Positions 7,843-15,874 of a DNA stretch of 64,000 nucleotides are shown here, in pieces (position 1 is the stretch's first letter; every line of letters begins with the position of its first letter). The position numbers and the translations under genes were made by a program. A model generated the notes under the pieces. It saw only the letters and a program-made list of their open reading frames with translations. It was not told where the DNA came from and did no database searches. Location of the stretch: the NCBI RefSeq assembly GCF_003385895.1, contig NZ_QRDQ01000010.1, positions 1 to 64,000 of the forward strand, given 5' to 3'. This DNA comes from Flavobacterium cutihirudinis. GTDB taxonomy: Bacteria; Bacteroidota; Bacteroidia; Flavobacteriales; Flavobacteriaceae.

Positions 7843-8961
7843 ATGAAAAACGAATTTAAAAAAGGTTTTTATTTTAAGTCGTACGAAGCCCCATTTCAGT
7901 CTCCGTTTGAGAAACTATTTGGCATTTTCAAAGAGTTAATCACCCATACTTCGGGTGATTTTGATGAAGCAATCAGCTGGCTTCGGGAGTTAGACAAAGA
8001 ATATAAATTGACCGACGAAAACTACACAATCGATGATTTTATCGAAGATTTAAAAAAGAAAGGTTACATAAAAGACGAAGTAAAAGAAGATGGTTCAAAT
8101 GGTTTTGGAATAACAGCCAAGACAGAAAGAGCAATTCGTCAGCAAGCTTTAGACCAGATTTTTGGAAATCTGAAACGTTCCGGAAACGGAAATCACAAAA
8201 CAAAACACGCCGGAAATGGCGATGAACATACAGGAGAATTTCGTGAATTTAATTTTGGAGATGGTTTAGAAAGAATTTCATTAACAGAAAGTCTTCGAAA
8301 TGCTCAAATCAATAACGGAGTAGAAAGTTTCATGCTGACAGAAAATGATTTGGTTGTTGAAGAAACACAGTACAAAGCGCAAATGAGTACTGTTTTGATG
8401 ATCGATATTAGTCACAGTATGATTTTGTATGGAGAAGACCGAATCACTCCGGCTAAAAAAGTGGCAATGGCTTTGGCGGAATTAATCACAACGCGTTATC
8501 CAAAAGATACACTTGATATTCTCGTTTTCGGAAATGACGCCTGGACGATTCCAATTAAAGATTTGCCTTATTTACAAGTAGGCCCTTACCATACTAATAC
8601 GGTTGCGGGACTTCAGTTAGCAATGGATATTTTGAGAAGAAAACGGAATACCAACAAACAGATTTTCATGATTACCGACGGAAAGCCAAGCTGTGTTCGT
8701 GAGCGTGACGGTTCTTATTATATGAATAGCAATGGTCTTGATGAGTATATTGTTGATAAATGCTACACGCAAGCACAACAAGCAAGAAAACTACATATTC
8801 CGATTACGACTTTTATGATTGCAAATGATCCTTATTTGCAGCGGTTTGTGAATCATTTTACAGAAGCAAATCAAGGAAAAGCATTTTATACAGGATTAAA
8901 AGGTCTTGGTGAAATGATTTTTGAAGATTATGAAACGAATAGAAAAAAACGCGTGCGGTAG
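7843..8961 (+). CDS. vWA-domain protein, partner of MoxR-type ATPase
   Basis: A 372-residue cytosolic protein. Residues about 180-360 form a von Willebrand A domain with the MIDAS motif D188-I-S-H-S192 and the later MITDGKPS (Asp about 278), so metal binding looks intact. The N-terminal 150 residues are helical and charged with a G/N/H-rich linker (about 120-135). It precedes a MoxR-like AAA+ gene by 88 bases; such pairs act as chaperone-like remodelling machines or metal-insertion complexes in which the vWA protein selects the client. The client here is not evident. Confidence 0.88.
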   Translation: MKNEFKKGFYFKSYEAPFQSPFEKLFGIFKELITHTSGDFDEAISWLRELDKEYKLTDENYTIDDFIEDLKKKGYIKDEVKEDGSNGFGITAKTERAIRQQALDQIFGNLKRSGNGNHKTKHAGNGDEHTGEFREFNFGDGLERISLTESLRNAQINNGVESFMLTENDLVVEETQYKAQMSTVLMIDISHSMILYGEDRITPAKKVAMALAELITTRYPKDTLDILVFGNDAWTIPIKDLPYLQVGPYHTNTVAGLQLAMDILRRKRNTNKQIFMITDGKPSCVRERDGSYYMNSNGLDEYIVDKCYTQAQQARKLHIPITTFMIANDPYLQRFVNHFTEANQGKAFYTGLKGLGEMIFEDYETNRKKRVR

Positions 8962-9049
8962 AAACGCAATTTATTGCGTCTAGCACTGGAATGACACAAC
9001 GCTAATCATCTAAAAAAATAAAAAAATACAAATTCGATATTTCAATACA

Positions 9050-10513
9050 ATGGAAATAACTACTATAAAAACATTAGGACAATTAAAAGCCGCAGGATAT
9101 AAAAGCCTAAGTATAAAAGATGAATTACGAAATAATCTTCGTGAAAAAATAAAATCAGGAAAACCTGTTTTTGAAGGCGTTCACGGATTCGAAAACACCG
9201 TAATTCCCGAATTAGAACGTGCGATTCTTTCTCGTCATAACATCAATTTATTGGGACTTCGCGGACAGGCTAAAACACGTTTGGCGCGTAAAATGGTAGA
9301 ATTGTTAGATGAATACATTCCGTATGTTTCCGGTTCAGAAATTAATGACGATCCGCTGAATCCCATTTCGCGTTTTGCTAAAGATTTAATTGATGAAAAA
9401 GGTGATGAAACGCCAATTTCGTGGCTGCACAGAAACGAGCGTTTCTTTGAAAAACTGGCAACTCCAGATGTTACCGTGGCCGATTTAATTGGTGATGTTG
9501 ACCCTATAAAAGCAGCGAATTTAAAATTATCCTATGCTGATGATCGTGTAATTCATTTTGGAATGATTCCGAGAGCAAATCGTAGCATTTTTGTTATAAA
9601 TGAATTACCAGATTTACAGGCCAGAATTCAGGTGGCACTTTTCAATATTTTGCAAGAGGGAGACATTCAAATCCGCGGATTTAAATTGAGAATGCCTCTT
9701 GATATGCAGTTTATTTTTACAGCAAACCCAGAAGATTATACAAATAGAGGAAGTATTGTAACGCCTCTTAAAGATAGAATTGGTTCGCAGATTTTGACGC
9801 ATTATCCTGAAAATGTTGCTATTGCCAGAACTATTACAGAGCAGGAAGCAAAACTGGATGAAAACCAAAGTGATATTGTTTATGTGCCAGGTTTAGCGAG
9901 AGATATTTTAGAGCAAATTAGCTTTGAGGCTCGCGAAAGTGAATATATTGATAATAAAAGCGGTGTAAGTGCCAGAATGAGTATTACTGCTTTTGAAAAT
10001 TTAATAAGTACGGCAGAACGCCGAGCATTAAAATCGGGAGTTGATAAAACCATTTTAAGACTTTCAGATTTTATGGGAATCATTCCGGCAATTACTGGTA
10101 AAGTGGAATTAGTTTATGAAGGCGAGCAGGAGGGAGCAGCGGTTGTAGCACAGTATTTAATTGGCTCAGCAATTAGAACTTTATTTCCAACCTATTTTCC
10201 TAAAATTGAAAAGCTTGAAAAACAAGGAGAAAAAACACCTTATTCTGATTTAATTGAATGGTTTTTTGCAGAAAGCGGTTTTGAACTATTAGACGATGCG
10301 TCTGATGCAGAATATAAAGCTATTCTGGATGAAATTGCACCTTTGGAAATACTATTGAAAAAATACCAACCACAATTGGATAAAAAAGATCAATACTTTG
10401 TGAAAGAGTTTATTTTATGGGCTTTAGTAGAATATAAAAAACTTAGCAAAGATCGTTTTGCAACCGGACACCAGTTCAAAGATATGTACGGAAGTTATAT
10501 TAGTAAATTGTAG
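9050..10513 (+). CDS. MoxR-like AAA+ ATPase (magnesium-chelatase ChlI-like)
   Basis: A 487-residue AAA+ ATPase. Walker A GLRGQAKTR (about 68-76), Walker B IFVINEL (about 179-185), and sensor-1 FTANPEDY (about 222-229) are all present. The insert around VTVADLIGDVDPI and IPRANRSIF is characteristic of the ChlI/MoxR clade (helix-2 and pre-sensor inserts). The C-terminal about 150 residues form an extra helical domain. Together with the preceding vWA protein it probably builds a hexameric remodelling complex. Followed by a clear terminator at 10548. Confidence 0.9.
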   Translation: MEITTIKTLGQLKAAGYKSLSIKDELRNNLREKIKSGKPVFEGVHGFENTVIPELERAILSRHNINLLGLRGQAKTRLARKMVELLDEYIPYVSGSEINDDPLNPISRFAKDLIDEKGDETPISWLHRNERFFEKLATPDVTVADLIGDVDPIKAANLKLSYADDRVIHFGMIPRANRSIFVINELPDLQARIQVALFNILQEGDIQIRGFKLRMPLDMQFIFTANPEDYTNRGSIVTPLKDRIGSQILTHYPENVAIARTITEQEAKLDENQSDIVYVPGLARDILEQISFEARESEYIDNKSGVSARMSITAFENLISTAERRALKSGVDKTILRLSDFMGIIPAITGKVELVYEGEQEGAAVVAQYLIGSAIRTLFPTYFPKIEKLEKQGEKTPYSDLIEWFFAESGFELLDDASDAEYKAILDEIAPLEILLKKYQPQLDKKDQYFVKEFILWALVEYKKLSKDRFATGHQFKDMYGSYISKL

Positions 10514-10547
10514 AGAACTATAAATTTATTAATTGATTGTGTACTCA

Positions 10548-10589
10548 TTAAACCCGACAGGCTTTTTTAAAATCTGTCGGGTTTATTAT
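10548..10589 (+). terminator. Intrinsic terminator after the AAA+ gene
   Basis: Stem AAACCCGACAG / CTGTCGGGTTT with an AT-rich loop, followed by a T-rich tail, 35 bases past the stop. Confidence 0.85.
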
Positions 10590-10666
10590 TTAAAGAAGTG
10601 ATGTTACCAATTTTAATTAGTCTACCTTGCTACGTTGGCTGTATTCGCAGCTTTCCCAAAAAAGAA

Positions 10667-11260
10667 ATGGTAGATAGCTTCGAAGACTTGATAGCAAGTT
10701 ATATAGAGAATAAAATTGGAATATCAGAACGTTTTATGAGTGATGCTTTAGCAGATAATCTCAAGCAAAATTTAATCAATTTAAATGCTGAAAGTCTTTT
10801 GCTGACAGCGGGAATAGGGAATTCGGAGAAGTTTGCTCTGGACGGAACCATTAGAAAGGACGTGATTTATTGGCTTGATAAAAAACATAATAATGTTTTC
10901 GAAAATGAGTTTTTTGACATAATCGATGCTTTTGTACTCTATTTAAACGAAAGTTGTTTTGCCGGAATTACGGGGTACGAATTTCATTATTCTTTGTATG
11001 AAAAAGGTGATTTTTATTTAAAACATCTCGATCAATTCAAAAATAATTCAAGCCGTAAATACTCTATGATTAGCTATCTAAATAGTAATTGGAAAGAAAG
11101 TGACGGCGGCGAATTAATGATTCATCAAAACAACAGTCAGGAGAAAATTTCGCCAATTCAGGGTAAAACGGTTTTCTTTAAAAGTAATGAATTGGTTCAC
11201 GAAGTTTTAGTTACGCAAAATACCCGAATGAGTATTACCGGCTGGCTAAAGAGTGATTAA
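10667..11260 (+). CDS. 2OG-Fe(II) oxygenase (prolyl 4-hydroxylase-like)
   Basis: A protein of 197 residues from the chosen start. The double-stranded beta-helix core shows the iron facial triad H120-x-D122 (KHLDQF) and H178 (ELVHEV), and the 2-oxoglutarate-binding Arg187 (NTRMSITGW). This matches the 2OG-FeII_Oxy_3 / SM-20 group, which hydroxylates protein or small-molecule substrates with O2 and 2-oxoglutarate. The frame is open back to a GTG/ATG near 10598, but MVDSFEDLIASYI at 10667 is a natural start and the extra 23 residues lie against the upstream terminator. Substrate unknown. Confidence 0.82.
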   Translation: MVDSFEDLIASYIENKIGISERFMSDALADNLKQNLINLNAESLLLTAGIGNSEKFALDGTIRKDVIYWLDKKHNNVFENEFFDIIDAFVLYLNESCFAGITGYEFHYSLYEKGDFYLKHLDQFKNNSSRKYSMISYLNSNWKESDGGELMIHQNNSQEKISPIQGKTVFFKSNELVHEVLVTQNTRMSITGWLKSD

Positions 11261-11300
11261 AAATTAGCCATTTTTAAATTAAGAGTGGCTATTTAAGATT

Positions 11301-11335
11301 TTTGACTATTTATATTGATATATCAATTATATTTG
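11301..11335 (+). promoter_or_regulatory. Promoter with MarR-type operator
   Basis: TTTG at 11301-11304 and TATATTTG at 11328-11335 form a -33/-7 pair (spacing somewhat long, 23). Between them sits the perfect palindrome ATTGATATATCAAT (11314-11327), the shape of a MarR-family operator, directly upstream of a marR gene. Confidence 0.6.
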
Positions 11336-11352
11336 TATCAAATAAAATAGAC

Positions 11353-11790
11353 ATGAAAATTGAAAACCCAACTGGAACGGCTCTTTATTCTATAGAAAAG
11401 GCAATTAAAGAATATCGAAAACTGGCGCAAAAAAATATCGCTAAAGTGGTAAAAGATATTACAGTAGATCAATGTTTGGTGCTTATTATACTGGAACAAA
11501 ATCAAAATATATCTCAAAACGAATTGGCAAATCTTGTTTTTAAAGACAATGCTTCCATCACCAGAATGATAGAATTAATGGTAAAAAATGATTATTTAAC
11601 CCGAACAATACATTCTGAAGATAGAAGAAAGTTCAATCTTGTAGTAACTGAAAAGGGATTGAAAACTATTAAATTAATTGAACCTGTTGTTCAACATAAT
11701 CGGGAAAAAGCTTTGCATGGATTATCATTAAATGAAATTGCATTATTGGACCAAACGCTTCATAAAATAATTCAAAACTGTAAAAAATAA
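11353..11790 (+). CDS. MarR family transcriptional regulator
   Basis: A winged-helix repressor of 145 residues. The helix-turn-helix SQNELANLVFKDNASITRMIELM and the wing SEDRRKFNLVVTEKG (split by the loop) occupy residues about 53-100, flanked by dimerisation helices. Start chosen at ATG 11353; the upstream extension would run through the promoter palindrome. It lies five bases ahead of a serine hydrolase gene, so both form an operon. The palindrome in its own promoter suggests autorepression relieved by a small ligand. Confidence 0.88.
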   Translation: MKIENPTGTALYSIEKAIKEYRKLAQKNIAKVVKDITVDQCLVLIILEQNQNISQNELANLVFKDNASITRMIELMVKNDYLTRTIHSEDRRKFNLVVTEKGLKTIKLIEPVVQHNREKALHGLSLNEIALLDQTLHKIIQNCKK

Positions 11791-11795
11791 TTGAT

Positions 11796-13115
11796 ATGAA
11801 ATCAAAGTTAATCCTAGTAATGTTGATGGTGTTTACTTTTGGTTATTCACAAAAAGAATTGAGCAGTAAACTTGAAAAGTATATGGATGCGCAGTTTGCG
11901 ATTAATGATTTTAGTGGCGCTGTTTTTATTTGCAAGAACGACTCAATATTATTGAAAAAAGTCTATGGTTTTGCTGATTATGAATGGAAGGTTGAAAATA
12001 TAATCGACTCAAAATTTAGTTTAGCCTCGGTTTCAAAGCAGTTTACGGCTGTTGCAATTTTGCAATTGGCGGAGAGTAAAAAGCTGTCCTTAGATGATTC
12101 TATAAATAAGTATTTTGCAGATTTTCCAAATGGAGAAAAAATAACCATAAAAATGTTGTTAAGTCATAATGCTGGTTTACAAATGGATTTTGATGAATTG
12201 TATTTGTCAAAAACAAATCTGGAAAAAGATTCGGTTTATCATTACATTATAAAAAAGCCTTTACTTTTTGAGCCTGGCGCAAGTACAGCTTACAGTAATA
12301 TTGGTTACTATTTGTTAGCAAGAATTATAGAGAAAGTTTCGGAACAATCTTATGCGGCATATTTAAAACAGAATGTATTTGATCGTGCCAAAATGTACAA
12401 TTCTGGTGTTTCGACAAATAATACAATAGTTAGCAAAATGACTAAAACGTATTATCTGAAAGATAACAAATTAGAAAAAAATCCATATATCAATTGGGAT
12501 TTTAATATTGGTCATGACGGAGTTTATTCGACTATTGATGATTTGTACTTATGGAATAAAGCATTATTTGATAGTCAAATTCTTTTATCAGAAGAATCAA
12601 AGAAAAAGATGTTTACTTCTTACAACGATCAAAATTTTGGTTACGGAGTTTTGGTAAATCCGTTCTACAGTCAAAATCATCAATTAATTGCACACGATGG
12701 CGGTTTTTTTGGAGCAATGACTTCATTCAATAAATATACAAACGATAATATATTGATTACTGTTTTGTCTAATAATCAGTCAAAATCTTATTATATCGCA
12801 TATGGACTTGCGGGAATTTGTTTTGGAAAAGAAGTTGAACTTCCATATAAACATATTCAAACAGCAATTGATACAAAAGTTTATAATGAATATGTAGGGG
12901 AGTATGAAAATATTAAAATTTTAAAGAAAGATAATAAACTGTATTATCTTGATTATGATATTGAGTTGTTGCCGGAGTCACAAACAAAATTTTTCCGCGC
13001 AGATAATAACAATACTACGATTGAATTCATTAAAAATAAAAAAGGAAAAGTTATACAGTTGGAACTAAAAAAGGCTGGAATAAAAGAAGTGAAAATTAAA
13101 AGTAAGAGCGTATAA
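11796..13115 (+). CDS. Class C beta-lactamase-fold serine hydrolase
   Basis: A 439-residue exported protein. The signal peptide is KSKLILVMLMVFTFGYSQ (about 2-19). The beta-lactamase/transpeptidase fold follows, with the nucleophile motif S78-V-S-K81, the YSN motif at 166-168 and an HDGG segment near 300 in place of KTG. These mark the PF00144 group of esterases, D-aminopeptidases and penicillin-binding-like hydrolases. The C-terminal about 90 residues form an extra beta domain. It follows marR by 5 bases. Substrate cannot be read from sequence; a role in beta-lactam resistance is possible but not shown. Confidence 0.87.
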   Translation: MKSKLILVMLMVFTFGYSQKELSSKLEKYMDAQFAINDFSGAVFICKNDSILLKKVYGFADYEWKVENIIDSKFSLASVSKQFTAVAILQLAESKKLSLDDSINKYFADFPNGEKITIKMLLSHNAGLQMDFDELYLSKTNLEKDSVYHYIIKKPLLFEPGASTAYSNIGYYLLARIIEKVSEQSYAAYLKQNVFDRAKMYNSGVSTNNTIVSKMTKTYYLKDNKLEKNPYINWDFNIGHDGVYSTIDDLYLWNKALFDSQILLSEESKKKMFTSYNDQNFGYGVLVNPFYSQNHQLIAHDGGFFGAMTSFNKYTNDNILITVLSNNQSKSYYIAYGLAGICFGKEVELPYKHIQTAIDTKVYNEYVGEYENIKILKKDNKLYYLDYDIELLPESQTKFFRADNNNTTIEFIKNKKGKVIQLELKKAGIKEVKIKSKSV

Positions 13116-13146
13116 ATACTATTTTTGTAATTCAAAATTCAATTTT

Positions 13147-14001
13147 ATGTTATTCCTTATTTTAAGTATTCTTTGCAGTGTTACCGTTGGCGTAATTTTT
13201 AAAATAACCCGAAAATATAACGCTGATCCTGTTCAGATTATTACTTTCAATTATGTAATGGCATTAATACTATGCTATTTTACTTTTAGTCCAGATATTA
13301 CTGCAGTTCATTCCGACGCACCTTGGAATATTTATATAGCAGTTGGTGTTTTACTTCCAATTGTTTTTCTGTTTTTGTTTTCGTCTATAAAACATATGGG
13401 AATCGTAAAAACAGATGCGGCACAACGATTATCACTTTTTATTCCGATAATTGCAGCTTGGCTTATTTTTAAGGAAGAATTCAATTCGTATAAAGTTATT
13501 GGTCTAATAATAGGATTTATAGCGCTTTTATTCATTTTAAAAAAGCAGACAGGAAACGATCAAAACAAATGGATTTATCCGTTCGTTGTTTTTTTAGGTT
13601 TTGGAATTATTGATATACTTTTTAAGCAAATTGCGCTTTATACGGTTTTGCCCTATACAACTTCTTTATTTGTGGTTTTTGATATTGCACTGGCAGTTTC
13701 TTTAGTACTTGTGATTTATGATGTTGTCCAAAAGAAAACAAAACTTGACTTAAAAAACGTGTTATTTGGCGCTTTGGTCGGCATCTTTAACTTCGGAAAT
13801 ATATTATTTTATTTAAAAGCCCACAAAGCATTTTCTGAAAATCCATCAACCGTTTTTGCCGGAATGAACATTGGTGTTATTGTTTTAGGAAGTCTTGTTG
13901 GCTTACTTTTTTTCAAGGAAAAACTATCCAAAATTAACTTCATTGGAATCTTTTTAGCGCTTATAGCTATTGTTTTTATTGTTTTTTCACAATTAAACTA
14001 A
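13147..14001 (+). CDS. EamA/DMT family transporter
   Basis: A 284-residue membrane protein with about ten hydrophobic segments arranged as two five-helix halves, as in the drug/metabolite transporter superfamily. A typical EamA-style pattern appears as FIPIIAAWLIFKEEFNSYKVIG (first half; quoted motif runs about 98-119, shortened core AAWLIFKEE) and GSLVGLLFFKEKL (second half). The substrate is unknown. A -7-like TATTTTTG at 13120-13127 lies in the 31-base gap from the hydrolase gene, so it may have its own promoter. Confidence 0.88.
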   Translation: MLFLILSILCSVTVGVIFKITRKYNADPVQIITFNYVMALILCYFTFSPDITAVHSDAPWNIYIAVGVLLPIVFLFLFSSIKHMGIVKTDAAQRLSLFIPIIAAWLIFKEEFNSYKVIGLIIGFIALLFILKKQTGNDQNKWIYPFVVFLGFGIIDILFKQIALYTVLPYTTSLFVVFDIALAVSLVLVIYDVVQKKTKLDLKNVLFGALVGIFNFGNILFYLKAHKAFSENPSTVFAGMNIGVIVLGSLVGLLFFKEKLSKINFIGIFLALIAIVFIVFSQLN

Positions 14002-14107
14002 TTTTTTTTAATCTCTTAACGCCTTAGTTTACAGTTTGTTTTGTTAGAATTTAAAAAGTTTTTAAAATAAACTCTACTAATTCGATAGAATTTATAAAAT
14101 ATATTTA

Positions 14108-14115
14108 TAAATTTG
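14108..14115 (+). promoter_or_regulatory. -7 box TAAATTTG ahead of Cys-rich micro-ORF 1
   Basis: TAAATTTG matches TAnnTTTG and ends 8 bases before the ATG at 14124, so transcription would start at or very close to that codon. No strong -33 element is seen. Confidence 0.5.
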
Positions 14116-14123
14116 TCCTAACA

Positions 14124-14210
14124 ATGAAAAACTATGTTCTAAATATCATCCCGTTTATGTGCAGCTTGACGATGTGCTGCATGTTTGACAATGCGATGAA
14201 ATGGCGTTAA
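14124..14210 (+). CDS. Cys/Met-rich micro-ORF 1 (28 aa), putative leader peptide
   Basis: A 28-codon open frame starts 8 bases downstream of a TAnnTTTG promoter box. Its product is hydrophobic to amphipathic with the core FMCSLTMCCMF, containing three Cys and several Met in ten residues. It ends 34 bases before an intrinsic terminator. The position (promoter, short peptide with clustered rare codons, terminator, structural gene) resembles an attenuator leader. Whether it is translated is unproven; coding potential cannot be judged by length. Confidence 0.45.
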   Translation: MKNYVLNIIPFMCSLTMCCMFDNAMKWR

Positions 14211-14244
14211 TAGAGAAAGTACTTGTTAGTTATTTTTTTTTTTT

Positions 14245-14277
14245 AGCCTTTCATGCACCAATGAAAGGCTTTTTTTT
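14245..14277 (+). terminator. Intrinsic terminator between the two micro-ORFs
   Basis: Stem AGCCTTTCAT / ATGAAAGGCT, loop GCACCA, then TTTTTTT. A strong rho-independent terminator placed inside the leader region of the glutamate dehydrogenase gene and not directly behind a normal gene end. Confidence 0.85.
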
Positions 14278-14300
14278 GAGAACTCTTAATAATCTAAGAT

Positions 14301-14402
14301 ATGAGATCAAATAGAAATACAAATAGTATGATGCATTGCTGTCTGATGAAAATTCCGTGTTGTACGTGCAGTTACTGCCGATTTTATTTCACGAGTTTAT
14401 AA
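14301..14402 (+). CDS. Cys-rich micro-ORF 2 (33 aa), putative leader peptide
   Basis: A 33-codon open frame ending 45 bases before the glutamate dehydrogenase start. The product has six Cys in a 14-residue stretch: HCCLMKIPCCTCSYCRF. It shares the CC-(x)-M feature with micro-ORF 1. No promoter box is seen between the terminator and this ORF, so it would be made mainly from readthrough transcripts. The density of Cys codons is far above background in this genome, where Cys is rare. It could be a ribosome-stalling sensor or a small metal-binding peptide; both are inference. Confidence 0.45.
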   Translation: MRSNRNTNSMMHCCLMKIPCCTCSYCRFYFTSL

Positions 14403-14447
14403 TAGGATTTCCCAAATCAGATAACTAAAAAATTAAAACTTAAAAAG

Positions 14448-15734
14448 ATGAGTTCAGAAATTATAAAACAGAATCCGTTTCAATCGATGATTGATCGTTT
14501 TAATATAGCAGCCGATATTCTTAATTTAGATGAATCAATAAGGCTCAAACTACAGCGCCCTGAAAAACAAATTACGGTCAATTTTTCGATCACATTAGAT
14601 AATGGAAAAGAACAGAATTTTGAAGGATACCGCGTAATTCACAATACGGCATTAGGTCCGTCAAAAGGAGGAATTAGATATGATACTGCGGTAAATCTAG
14701 ATGAAGTTAAAGCGCTTGCTGCGTGGATGACCTGGAAATCAGCCGTTACCGGAATCCCTTTTGGAGGAGCAAAGGGTGGAATTATCTGCGACCCAAGAAC
14801 ACTTTCTAAAACCGAATTAGAAAGAATTACAAGAGCGTATACAAAAGCATTATCCGATATTTTTGGACCGGAAAAAGATGTTCCGGCTCCAGACATGGGA
14901 ACAGGACCAGATGAAATGGGCTGGTTGATGGATGAGTTTTCAATTGTTCACGGCAAAACAATTCATGCCGTTGTAACCGGAAAACACTTGCATTCAGGCG
15001 GATCTTTAGGAAGGGTAGAAGCAACAGGAAGAGGCGTGAGCATTATTACGTTATTAGCACTTCAAAAATTAAAATTGCGACCAGCGAGATCAACTGTTGC
15101 GATTCAGGGTTTTGGAAATGTTGGAATGCATTCGGCTTTGTTTTTATTCGAAAAAGGGCTAAAAGTGGTTGCAGTAAGTGATGTTTCTGAAGCGTTTTAT
15201 AATCCAGATGGAATTAATATTCCGGAGTTGATTTTATATTATAATCTGAATAACAAAAGCATAAAAGGTTATCCAAATTCGGTTGCAATTAAACACGAAG
15301 AATTGTTGCTTTTAGATGTTGATGTTTTGATTCCGGCTGCAAAAGAAGATGTAATTACACAGAAAAATGCGGCAGAAATTCGCGCTAAAATAATTGTAGA
15401 AGGTGCAAACGGACCTGTTTCATCTGATGCGGATAAAATTTTGCATGAAAACAATGTTTTAGTTGTTCCGGATATTTTGGCAAATGCGGGTGGAGTTACT
15501 GTTTCATATTTTGAATGGCTTCAGAATTCGCTTTTAGAATCATGGAGAATCCATCAAATCAATACGCGTCTTGAAGATATTTTGGAAAAAGGTTTTGAAA
15601 CAGTTTTCAGAACGGCTTTAAAACACAATGTAACGCCTAGAATCGCAGCTTATATTCTCGCTTTGCAAAAGGTTGCCGAAACGCAATCTGTAAAAGAAGT
15701 AGCTATTGATGAGCCAAAATTTAAGCAAAATTAG
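14448..15734 (+). CDS. Glutamate dehydrogenase (Glu/Leu/Phe/Val family)
   Basis: A 428-residue cytosolic oxidoreductase that interconverts glutamate and 2-oxoglutarate plus ammonia with NAD(P). The N-terminal substrate domain has GPSKGGIRY and the catalytic-lysine motif PFGGAKGG (about 104-111), then the PAPDMGT segment. The Rossmann domain carries QGFGNVG (about 220-226). The C-terminal part has the family segment PDILANAGGVTVSYFEW. Length matches the hexameric small-subunit GDH class. It is monocistronic, with the Cys-rich micro-ORFs and terminator upstream. Cofactor choice is not resolved. Confidence 0.95.
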   Translation: MSSEIIKQNPFQSMIDRFNIAADILNLDESIRLKLQRPEKQITVNFSITLDNGKEQNFEGYRVIHNTALGPSKGGIRYDTAVNLDEVKALAAWMTWKSAVTGIPFGGAKGGIICDPRTLSKTELERITRAYTKALSDIFGPEKDVPAPDMGTGPDEMGWLMDEFSIVHGKTIHAVVTGKHLHSGGSLGRVEATGRGVSIITLLALQKLKLRPARSTVAIQGFGNVGMHSALFLFEKGLKVVAVSDVSEAFYNPDGINIPELILYYNLNNKSIKGYPNSVAIKHEELLLLDVDVLIPAAKEDVITQKNAAEIRAKIIVEGANGPVSSDADKILHENNVLVVPDILANAGGVTVSYFEWLQNSLLESWRIHQINTRLEDILEKGFETVFRTALKHNVTPRIAAYILALQKVAETQSVKEVAIDEPKFKQN

Positions 15735-15874
15735 AAATGAGTTTTAAAAAAATCATTTCTGAAAGTTGATATCATTTTGAAATATAAAAATGAATTGACT
15801 TTTAGAAATGTTTTGTATTTAGTTGTATAACGAATTGTATTTTAGTTTTTTAAGAATAAAAAGAAATTTAAAAA

